DNA of 64,000 bases. It comes from an uncultured Bacteroidales bacterium (GTDB lineage Bacteria; Bacteroidota; Bacteroidia; Bacteroidales; Paludibacteraceae). The stretch spans positions 62,001 through 126,000 of the forward strand of contig CAKULK010000001.1 in assembly GCA_934667275.1 (NCBI GenBank). Direction: 5' to 3'. Of the stretch, positions 37,987 through 45,975 are shown piece by piece (the stretch's first letter is position 1; each line of letters begins with the position of its first letter). The translations under genes and the position numbers were made by a program. The notes below the pieces were generated by a model. That model searched no databases. It was not told where the DNA came from and worked only from the letters and a program-made list of their open reading frames with translations.

Positions 37987-40986
37987 ATGAAAAAGTTTGC
38001 ATTATTTGTTTTGTGTCTTTCCACTTGCTTTGCAGCAAGTGCCGACATTCGTGTCGTTAGCAATACTGCATTGGGCAAAGGCTATTATCCTCGTTTTGCT
38101 GATGACCAGACCATTACTTGTTTCTCCGAGGAGAGTGCCGGTTATGATGATGTGGTTTCTGATGATGCCCTTCGTGTGGACAATGAGGATCTTACCCTCA
38201 ACCTCTACCGCAATGGTGTCAAGACTGTTCTCACCCCTCATGGTACCGACGTCAACTATATTTGGGCATCACTTTCGCCGAACAAACAGTATATCTTGTT
38301 CAACACTATGCGTGGTACCGCTGTCTGCGACCTCAACGGGCGTGAGATTATCAATTTCGGACAGGGCCTGGATGCACCCGTATGGTATGGCAACGACTAT
38401 GTTGTGGGTATGAACGACTGCTCCGACAGCCACCAATATACGGCTTCCTCCATCGTCATTGCCTCTGTGGACGGTAAGGTGCGCCAAACGCTCACCAACC
38501 CGTCTGAGTTCGGTATGTACCCCGCGGTGGATGCCGCTTCGGGGCGTATCGCCTACAACACGTTGGATGGTGACCTTCACTTGCTCCAACTCAACCTCAC
38601 CGAGCAACCTATCCGCCGCACGGCTCCTGTCCTCAAGACGCTCCGTGACAGTCGTTCCAAGATGTTTGCCGCACAGCGTCGCCGTGCGGCTGCCAATGCC
38701 AAGCCGTCTGACTTCCGCATCTACATCAATCCTGGACATGGAGGCTATACCAGCGATGACCGCAATATCGCTATCTACCCTTTTGCACAGGGTGATACCC
38801 TCGGCTTCTATGAGAGTACTTCCAATCTCCACAAGGGACTCAAACTCGATACTCTCCTTCGCGAAGTGGGTTTCCAGACCAAGATGTCGCGCGTCCTCAA
38901 CCGTCAGGACGACGACCGTGCCCTGTCTGCTATTGTAGAGGAAGCCAATGCTTGGAACTCCGACTACATGCTTTCTATCCACTCCAATGCGGGCGGACCG
39001 TCTAACTATGTTTTGATGCTTTATGCAGGTATTGATCTTGACGACCCGCAGCAGAGTTATCCCACACCTACTCCTTGCTCTGACGAGAGTCGGGAGATTT
39101 CTACTCTCATTGGCAACTACCTTTGTGAGAATGCTATCACCACTTGGACAGCCTCTGTACCCCGCATTGCAGGTGACAAGACTTTCGCCCGCACCGCTAT
39201 GGGTTGGAGTAATGGTTATGGTGTCCTTCGTGGTCTCCGTGTACCGGGTGTTATATCTGAGGGCTGTATGCACGACTATCATCCCGAGACCTACCGCCTT
39301 ATGAATATGGACTATAAATATAAGGAGTCCTACTATTTCCGCAAGGTGTTTATGGAGTATTTCTGCCATATGGGTATGTCCACAGGTGCTATCGGTGGTC
39401 AGGTGCGCGATGCTTTCAACAAGATGCTCTTCCCTGCTATCACCAAGATTCGCAACTCCCGCGATGAACTTCTGCCTATCGACCGCGCTACGATTGACTT
39501 GCTCAAAGATGGCAAGAAGATTGCTTCTTACACTACTGATACCCTTTATAACGGTGTCTTCTTCTTCTGGGATTTGGAACCGGGCGAATATACGCTCCAT
39601 GCTGATGTGGACCACTACTATACGGTGGACTCCGTTATCACGGTTACTGCCAACAACATCGCCTACAAAGACCTCATGTTGCAGATGCGCCGCGAGACAC
39701 GTCCCGAGGTCACTTCGTATAGTCCGAATGTGGCTATTACCGACAGCGTCAATGTTGCCACACCAATCGTCCTCAATTTCAACTGGGATATGTGGGAGGA
39801 GCCTACTCGTGCAGCGTTCTCTATCTCACCCGCTGTTGAAGGCACGCTTACGTTTGAGAACTCACAACGCACTTTGCGTTTCACTCCGAAGACGGCATAC
39901 GAGCCGGGTACGGAATACACCGTTACGCTTGCCAAGTCGGCTGCACATCCCGATACGAATTATCCAAATACCCTTGCAGAAGATTTCGTTATGCGTTTCC
40001 GCACGCTCAATCGTCCTTGCTTGAGTGTGATGCTTACTTATCCTGCAGAGGGCGAAACGGACATAGACCTCAAGCCGTCAATCTTCATGCTCTTTGATGA
40101 GAAACTCCACAAGGAGTCCAACTATAAACTCTTCTCTGTTTCCGATAATGGCGATTTCACTTTTGTGCCTGCTTCGCGCAATTTCAAGAAGAACACCGTG
40201 GATGCTCCTTATGGCTCTGTCAAGATTGATGTTACCACCGAATTGAAGCCCAATACGCAATATAAGGTGGTTGTAGAGCCCACAGTTAAGGACACCGACA
40301 ACATCATCCTCTTTACGCCTTTTGTCCTCAATTTCACTACGGGCGCAGGGGCTGTCTCCGAGAAAGAGGGTGAAATGATTATGAATCTTGATGATGTTGC
40401 CTTTGAGGTTGAACCCGATAAGACCGTGGCACTTGAAGACAAGATGATTCGCACCGGTGGCTCTACCAAACGTACCGAAGGTACCGGCTCCAATGACATT
40501 GTATATACGTTCGATGCGAATGAACCGGATGCACATCTCTTCCTCAAACCGCTTGACCTCACGCATGTATTCACTTCGTGCGACGAGATGGTCATTGACA
40601 TCTATGGCGACTTCACGATGAATGATGTCTATGCAGAGTTCTCCACCGCAGGTGATATCCATACTTATAGACTTTGCAATCTCGATTTCATCGGTTGGAA
40701 GACTATCACGCTTGATTTGAGCCTGACAGACCTCCCTGTTGGTGTGGACTTCCAGTTCACAGGACTGAGCATCGTACGCACCTCTGTGCAACCTATCCTT
40801 TGCAACACGGGTGAAATCTATCTCGACCGTCTTGCCATTGTCAAGGGGCAAAACACCGCTGTAGATGCACCGCAAACGGATACTACAAATGCGATAGCCT
40901 ACGACCTATTGGGCCGACCTGCCGCCACGAAACAAGACCGCCAAGTGTATATTCAAAACGGAAAGAAACATATTATTAACAAATAA
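37987..40986 (+). CDS. Secreted N-acetylmuramoyl-L-alanine amidase (Amidase_3) with Ig-like domains
   Basis: 999 residues, signal peptide to about residue 19. Residues about 25-215 contain strands like a TolB-type propeller (NTMRGTAVCDLNG, RIAYNTLDGDLHLLQL). The Amidase_3 domain is about 240-465: zinc-site INPGHGG (H251), IHSNAGG, and the catalytic glutamate in GVISEGCMHDYHPE. It is followed by a carboxypeptidase-regulatory-like domain, two Big_5-type Ig domains (from about 575, for example YPAEGETDIDLKPSIFMLF) and a C-terminal beta domain. The tail has YDLLGRPAATKQ and VYIQNGKKHI. It cuts the MurNAc-L-Ala bond of peptidoglycan; the non-catalytic modules suggest a secreted rather than cell-division enzyme. 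Confidence 0.9.
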   Translation: MKKFALFVLCLSTCFAASADIRVVSNTALGKGYYPRFADDQTITCFSEESAGYDDVVSDDALRVDNEDLTLNLYRNGVKTVLTPHGTDVNYIWASLSPNKQYILFNTMRGTAVCDLNGREIINFGQGLDAPVWYGNDYVVGMNDCSDSHQYTASSIVIASVDGKVRQTLTNPSEFGMYPAVDAASGRIAYNTLDGDLHLLQLNLTEQPIRRTAPVLKTLRDSRSKMFAAQRRRAAANAKPSDFRIYINPGHGGYTSDDRNIAIYPFAQGDTLGFYESTSNLHKGLKLDTLLREVGFQTKMSRVLNRQDDDRALSAIVEEANAWNSDYMLSIHSNAGGPSNYVLMLYAGIDLDDPQQSYPTPTPCSDESREISTLIGNYLCENAITTWTASVPRIAGDKTFARTAMGWSNGYGVLRGLRVPGVISEGCMHDYHPETYRLMNMDYKYKESYYFRKVFMEYFCHMGMSTGAIGGQVRDAFNKMLFPAITKIRNSRDELLPIDRATIDLLKDGKKIASYTTDTLYNGVFFFWDLEPGEYTLHADVDHYYTVDSVITVTANNIAYKDLMLQMRRETRPEVTSYSPNVAITDSVNVATPIVLNFNWDMWEEPTRAAFSISPAVEGTLTFENSQRTLRFTPKTAYEPGTEYTVTLAKSAAHPDTNYPNTLAEDFVMRFRTLNRPCLSVMLTYPAEGETDIDLKPSIFMLFDEKLHKESNYKLFSVSDNGDFTFVPASRNFKKNTVDAPYGSVKIDVTTELKPNTQYKVVVEPTVKDTDNIILFTPFVLNFTTGAGAVSEKEGEMIMNLDDVAFEVEPDKTVALEDKMIRTGGSTKRTEGTGSNDIVYTFDANEPDAHLFLKPLDLTHVFTSCDEMVIDIYGDFTMNDVYAEFSTAGDIHTYRLCNLDFIGWKTITLDLSLTDLPVGVDFQFTGLSIVRTSVQPILCNTGEIYLDRLAIVKGQNTAVDAPQTDTTNAIAYDLLGRPAATKQDRQVYIQNGKKHIINK

Positions 40987-41014
40987 AGCCCCATGTTCTC
41001 TTCGTGTATTCCGT

Positions 41015-41059
41015 GTGTCAAACAGCAAGGGATACGCAAGGGATGAGCAAGGGATACAA
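41015..41059. repeat. Second copy of the 42-bp element with 11-bp units
   Basis: 41015-41056 is identical to 20386-20427, then diverges. It sits between the amidase gene and the large repeat protein gene. The two copies bracket the SusCD-to-amidase segment in the same orientation. Confidence 0.95.
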
Positions 41060-41113
41060 TAGCGAAACCGATTAAATAAACTTATAATCTATTAACTCTT
41101 AAAAACAAACATT

Positions 41114-44100
41114 ATGAAGAAAATCTTTAGTCTCCTTGTTGTCGCTTTGGCAACAATGACACTCTCCGCGCAGACTTTTAAGGTCACGTGGAATCTTGAT
41201 GGTGGTTGCACGAATCCGCAGTGTGCTACCAACAAGGCAGAACTCTTCAATGCTTTTATGACTGATTGTGGTCTGATGAGCAAGTTAGAGGCTGCTGGAG
41301 TGACCTATGATTCTTTGTTGAATTATGTCAAATTGAATCCGGACAATCCTTGTAAAAATGATGGCATTGGTAAGTTTATGACTAACACCAACGCGTTAAG
41401 TATGCCTCAATGGGCATGGCTTAAGACCTACATCATCTCTGTGCGTGGCGAAGAACCCGCTGCGGGTGCCACAACGAATTATGAAGTAGGTGCATTCTGG
41501 ATGTCTTGCCAAAACACTACATGGCCTAAATCTTCGGATTATACAGTGAAGGGCACAGACGCTGCTTATATGCCAGCCATGAATGCGGCAGGTCAGTATT
41601 ATGCATATCCCACAGAAGTGGCTGCTGACTATGTATTGCCGACTCCTCTCAAGGCTGGTCATACATTCCTCGGGTGGTATGATGGCGAAACAAAGGTGGA
41701 GAAAGTTTCTGCAGATGTAGCCTTGACAGCAAAGTGGGATGTTACCAAGTTCAATGTTACTTGGAACTTGGATGGTGGTTGTGCTAACCTTATGTGTGCT
41801 ACCAATAAAGCAGAACTCTTCAATGCGTTTATGGCTGATTGTGGTCTGACAAGCAAATTAGAGGCTAATGGTGCTACATATGAGTCTTTGTTACAATACG
41901 CAAAGAACAACCCTGCTGATCCTTGCAAGAATGAAGGAATTGGTGCTTATATGTCGAATGCCAATGCATTGGGTATGCCTCAATGGGCATGGCTGAAAGA
42001 ATATTTGAACAAGACAAAAGGTTCTGATATTGGTGCTTTGACGGGTGCAGTTGCTCGTTATGAGGTGGCTGCTTTCTGGATGTCTTGCCAGAATAAGTCA
42101 TATCCTGCGTCTTCTGATTATACGGTGGCTGGTATGGACGCTGAGTATGTACCTGCAATGAACGCTGCTGGTATCTACTATGAACTGCCTGCACAATACA
42201 CTATGGTTCAAGAGTTGCCTACTCCTTTCAAAGCAGAGTATAACTTCTTGGGATGGTACAATGGTAGTACTAAAGTGGAGCATGTGGACGCTGATATGGC
42301 CCTTACCGCAAAATGGGAGCGTGCTATCTATAATGTCGCTTTCGTTGCTCCATTCGCATATCCCAATGATATGTATGTAGATGATGTATATGAGTTGGCT
42401 TATGCTCTTCAAAAGGACTACAACGCAGCATATAATGCATCAAAGGCATGGGCTAAGATGGAAGACGGGCAGGTTTATTACAATATCGCCAATGAATGGA
42501 AAACACCTGCCGAGGCTCAGGGGCAAGCAACGACTATCACTGGCTTTATCCAGAACTCTACATATAATACTACTAATAATCTTAAGACATTGTTAGAAAA
42601 GGAAGGTAGTAAATGGGCATGGGTGAAGGCTGCAATCAAAGCATCGCGTACAGCATCTGAATTATCAGTTGAAGATGCTGATATGGTAGAGAATGTATAT
42701 CGTAAAGAAATCTCAAGTATGTTCTTGGCTTCTCCTGCAGATGGCGGTTGGCCGAAGAGCAGTGATTGGACGAAATATAACGCTGAGGCTATTGCTAAAG
42801 CGTGGGGTGGCATAGTTTCTCTTCCTGATACTATTGCAGAGGACTATACGTTGCCTGCAATGTACCGTGAGAACTATGAGTTTAAGGGTTGGTATTGGAA
42901 TGAAGATTTCTCGGGTGACGAGATAAAGGTTGTTCCTGTTAAATCTAATGGTACACTCTATGCTAAGTTTGAGGCTACAGACAAAGCACTCCTCGGTATC
43001 GCTTTTGACAAGAAAGATACAGTAGAATTGCAAATGCCTGCTACTGACCAACTGACGGTTATCTACACTCCGGAAACGGCTGCGAATAAAAAAGTTGTTT
43101 GGTCGTCTTCTGATGAGGAAGTCCTCATTGTTGACCAAAACGGTTTGGTTACTCCTAAGAAACCGGGTAAAGCAACTATAAAGATAGTATCTGACGAAAG
43201 CAAATTGGAGGCTTCTGTTGTTTACAACATCACTGCTGCTCCAGGTGCTGTTACCGGCATTACGCTTGACCAAACGAAGGTTACTTTGGATATGGGCAAG
43301 ACCATTCAATTAGTTGCCACTATCGCTCCTGAAGACGCTGTTAATAAGAAAATCATTTGGACTTCTGACAGCAAGGCTGCTTCTGTAGATGAGAATGGTC
43401 TTGTTAAGGCAGACACGGTAGGTACTGCTACTATCACTGCCACCACAGAGGATGGCGGCTATACTGCTACTTGTGTTATCACCGTACCGGAGCCTTTGGA
43501 CGAAATCGTGGTAGAGAAACTTTGGGAAGTTGCAATCCCTGCTACTGTCGCTAATATCGGTGATGTTCGTAATGGTATGGGTTGGAATGGTAAGTTCTAT
43601 CTTACAGACAAAAACAAACAGCAAGTACGTGTATTCTCTAAGAATGGTGAAGATGCTGATGCTGCTATTGATATTAAGTTGCCTGACACGTCTGTAGAGA
43701 AGATGGTGGCTCAATATGATACCACTAAGAACGAAGAGGGAACAATCGTGAAAATAGATACTACCTACAACAAGGTTACGGAGCAAGTTTCTCATACTCT
43801 TGGTACGGGTATTGCCATTGATGATGCAGGTAACATTGTATTGGGTACTAACTTCCCGAATAGCGTAGTAAGTGTTGCTATTATCAAACAAGGTGAGAAA
43901 TCGGCAAAGGTAATTGACCTTGCATTGCCGAAGACAGGTCGTTGCGACCAAATCAATGCTTTTGGTGACATCTTCTCTGAGCAAGGTGGTTTTGTATTCT
44001 TCTATATCAGTGGGGCAACCCAATTGCAATATGCTAAAATTGCAAAGGGTGAACTTGTTGAGGTAAAAGCAATGGAGGGCAAGGTATTTGCCGGAGCATC

Positions 44101-45601
44101 GCCTTCACAGGTTCTCTATGGTTCAGAGACAAAGGCTGTGGCTAATGCTCGTGGCGGTGCTTCAATGCAAATTGTTGAGAATGGTGTTGTTACAGATATT
44201 ATGCCGAAGGGTGCTATTACCAACGACCTTGGTGGTGCTGTGTTCTCCATTGGTGAGAATGAGGTTTGGGCTTACAAAGTAGGTACGGTTCACTCCTCTG
44301 AATTCTCTGTTCGCAATATGACCACACAGCAATTCGCAGCAGACAAAGATGGCAATACCGTTCATTACTTTATTGATAACAAGGCTGCTGCCAACAACTC
44401 GTATGCAAACTTCACGAAAGCAGAGAAGATTAACGACTATGCTTACTACCTGAATGTATTTACTTCGGGTAAGGGTGCTGCTGTTTACAAGGTTTACAAG
44501 AACATTCCTGTAGAGAGTATCATACTTGACAAGACGGCAGAGACCGTTAAGGCAGGCGACAAACTCCAACTGACGGCTACTATCGCTCCTGCCTACGCTA
44601 CTATCCAAGATGTAGAATGGAGCACATCTGATTCTGCTATTGCTATTGTTGACCAAGCAGGTCTTGTTCAGGCTATTGCAGCAGGTGAGGCTACTATCAC
44701 CGCTACTACCAAGGATGGCAACCATACCGCTACTTGCACGCTCACCGTTAAGGCTGTTCAGTACAAGAAAGCAACTTCGGTAGAGCAACTCCTTGCTGGC
44801 AAGAAGATGCTCATCGTTAATGGTGACTCTATCACGATGGCTGAAGCACGTACCAATAACTTTGGTTCTGTGGCTGTTACTCCTAATGAAGACGGCGTTA
44901 TTGACAACGTACCCGCTGAGGCTACTGTTATCACTTTGGAGAAAGACTCTGTATTCTCGTTCGCTATTGATGGTGGCTATATTACCGCAACTACCGCAAG
45001 TTCTAACTATCTGAGAGTCGCTAAAGAGCGTTCTTCGCTTACAGGTTGGGATATTACTATTGCTGAGGATGGCGTGGCTGGTATCGTATGCCATGATGCC
45101 GAATCGCAACGTAATACTATCCGTTTCAATGAGAACAAGGGCAATCCTATCTTTGCGGCTTACAAGCCAGAAAACACTCAGAAGGATGTTACTATCTACA
45201 TTGAGTTTGAGCCTGTTACGTATAACGTAACTGTTCCTGCAGGAACAAATATGTGCTACATCGTAGGTGCTATGACCAACTCTTGGAACACATTTGTTGA
45301 GATGGATATGGTGGATGCTACTCACTACACTATCACGCTTGACAATGCTGCCAAGACTGATGAGTACAAATATACCTGCGGCCCAGACTGGAAGTATGTA
45401 GAGAAGAATGCTGACGGTTCCGAGCGCGGCAATCGTACTTGGGCAGAGCAAGATGTAGTAGAGGCTTGGGCTGAAATTTACGATGCTGTAGAGGATGTTC
45501 GTATTGACGCTAACACCATTGAGAAAGTGATTATCGATGGTAACCTCTATATCATCCGTGGCGGTAAGATATACAACGCTAATGGTGCTGTAGTCCGCTA
45601 A
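41114..45601 (+). CDS. Giant secreted protein with three interrupted InlB-type repeats and Big_2 domains
   Basis: 1,495 residues, signal peptide to about residue 20. Three modules (about 22-208, 213-401, 406-619) each begin with an InlB B-repeat strand (VTWNLDGG in the first two) and end with the second half (HTFLGWYDGETK, ALTAKW); a large segment lies between, with repeated ATNKAELFNAFM, MPQWAWLK and AFWMSCQN. Big_2 Ig-like domains follow (about 627-705, 712-795, 1135-1215), around a propeller-like region (about 805-1130), then a possible carbohydrate-binding module (about 1385-1460). The tail is NLYIIRGGKIYNANGAVV. Modules 1 and 2 are very alike, which suggests recent duplication. It is likely a surface adhesin or binding protein; no enzyme motif is seen. 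Confidence 0.85.
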   Translation: MKKIFSLLVVALATMTLSAQTFKVTWNLDGGCTNPQCATNKAELFNAFMTDCGLMSKLEAAGVTYDSLLNYVKLNPDNPCKNDGIGKFMTNTNALSMPQWAWLKTYIISVRGEEPAAGATTNYEVGAFWMSCQNTTWPKSSDYTVKGTDAAYMPAMNAAGQYYAYPTEVAADYVLPTPLKAGHTFLGWYDGETKVEKVSADVALTAKWDVTKFNVTWNLDGGCANLMCATNKAELFNAFMADCGLTSKLEANGATYESLLQYAKNNPADPCKNEGIGAYMSNANALGMPQWAWLKEYLNKTKGSDIGALTGAVARYEVAAFWMSCQNKSYPASSDYTVAGMDAEYVPAMNAAGIYYELPAQYTMVQELPTPFKAEYNFLGWYNGSTKVEHVDADMALTAKWERAIYNVAFVAPFAYPNDMYVDDVYELAYALQKDYNAAYNASKAWAKMEDGQVYYNIANEWKTPAEAQGQATTITGFIQNSTYNTTNNLKTLLEKEGSKWAWVKAAIKASRTASELSVEDADMVENVYRKEISSMFLASPADGGWPKSSDWTKYNAEAIAKAWGGIVSLPDTIAEDYTLPAMYRENYEFKGWYWNEDFSGDEIKVVPVKSNGTLYAKFEATDKALLGIAFDKKDTVELQMPATDQLTVIYTPETAANKKVVWSSSDEEVLIVDQNGLVTPKKPGKATIKIVSDESKLEASVVYNITAAPGAVTGITLDQTKVTLDMGKTIQLVATIAPEDAVNKKIIWTSDSKAASVDENGLVKADTVGTATITATTEDGGYTATCVITVPEPLDEIVVEKLWEVAIPATVANIGDVRNGMGWNGKFYLTDKNKQQVRVFSKNGEDADAAIDIKLPDTSVEKMVAQYDTTKNEEGTIVKIDTTYNKVTEQVSHTLGTGIAIDDAGNIVLGTNFPNSVVSVAIIKQGEKSAKVIDLALPKTGRCDQINAFGDIFSEQGGFVFFYISGATQLQYAKIAKGELVEVKAMEGKVFAGASPSQVLYGSETKAVANARGGASMQIVENGVVTDIMPKGAITNDLGGAVFSIGENEVWAYKVGTVHSSEFSVRNMTTQQFAADKDGNTVHYFIDNKAAANNSYANFTKAEKINDYAYYLNVFTSGKGAAVYKVYKNIPVESIILDKTAETVKAGDKLQLTATIAPAYATIQDVEWSTSDSAIAIVDQAGLVQAIAAGEATITATTKDGNHTATCTLTVKAVQYKKATSVEQLLAGKKMLIVNGDSITMAEARTNNFGSVAVTPNEDGVIDNVPAEATVITLEKDSVFSFAIDGGYITATTASSNYLRVAKERSSLTGWDITIAEDGVAGIVCHDAESQRNTIRFNENKGNPIFAAYKPENTQKDVTIYIEFEPVTYNVTVPAGTNMCYIVGAMTNSWNTFVEMDMVDATHYTITLDNAAKTDEYKYTCGPDWKYVEKNADGSERGNRTWAEQDVVEAWAEIYDAVEDVRIDANTIEKVIIDGNLYIIRGGKIYNANGAVVR

Positions 45602-45619
45602 GTCGATTGATTGAAACAA

Positions 45620-45667
45620 CAAAGGTGTTTCTGCACCTTTGTGGCATACTGCCGAAAGGCAGTATGC
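45620..45667 (+). other. Two consecutive perfect hairpins
   Basis: CAAAGGTG-TTTCTG-CACCTTTG (45620-45641), then a 10-bp stem GCATACTGCC with a GAAA tetraloop (45644-45667). They directly follow the 41114 gene and probably belong to its 3' untranslated region. Neither has a T-run. Confidence 0.75.
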
Positions 45668-45675
45668 TTGAATAA

Positions 45676-45711
45676 ACAACAAGAGCCATTCAACTGAATG
45701 GCTCTTGTTGT
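45676..45711 (+). terminator. Strong hairpin, terminator of the large operon
   Basis: Perfect 15-bp stem (ACAACAAGAGCCATT with its complement) and a 6-nt loop, followed by T-containing sequence. It is the third hairpin after the 41114 gene. The gap 45602-45975 otherwise holds the direct repeat and small RNA listed separately. Confidence 0.8.
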
Positions 45712-45745
45712 GTTCTGTTATTAATTATTGTCAGTATGCGTATAG

Positions 45746-45775
45746 TCAGTTATACATATATCAGTTATACATATA
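45746..45775. repeat. Perfect 15-bp tandem direct repeat
   Basis: TCAGTTATACATATA occurs twice with no spacer, immediately beyond the T-run of the small RNA at 45774-45846. Confidence 0.9.
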
Positions 45776-45846
45776 AAAAAAGAGGATTGTCATCACGACA
45801 ACCCAATCTTTTACTTAACCTTAAATCTAATACCATGAAAAACACG
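45774..45846 (-). ncRNA. Predicted small non-coding RNA (about 70 nt)
   Basis: A full promoter is followed by a short transcript that ends in a hairpin (GGTTGTCG / TGACAATCC region, 45783-45800) and a run of seven to eight T on the minus strand. No plausible reading frame is present. The 5' part contains CATGGTATTAGATTTAAGG, which I recall as recurring between genes of Bacteroidales; it may be one of the structured RNAs described in that order, but I cannot assign an Rfam family from memory. Target and function are unknown. Confidence 0.65.
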
Positions 45847-45849
45847 GTG

Positions 45850-45881
45850 CAAAGGTACTGCTTTTTCTGATATTAGCCAAA
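45850..45881 (-). promoter_or_regulatory. Promoter of the small RNA
   Basis: Minus strand TTTG (45878-45881), 20 bp, TACCTTTG (45850-45857), a full match to the Bacteroidota consensus with no protein gene downstream before the terminator. Confidence 0.8.
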
Positions 45882-45975
45882 TGTTTGAGTAGAAAAATAT
45901 GTTTTATAGCACGTTTTTGTGCTTTTTGTAACTTGTACTTATCAAAATGACGGTGATTATATCTCTTTTTACTTG

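Noticed and set aside
44162..45682. 506-codon open frame on the minus strand
   Set aside because: Antisense to the 1,495-residue repeat protein, and it would start inside the terminator hairpins. No domain is visible.
45835..45870. Short reading frame MKNTVQRYCFF on the plus strand
   Set aside because: It is the complement of the small RNA and its promoter; no gene follows that it could lead into.
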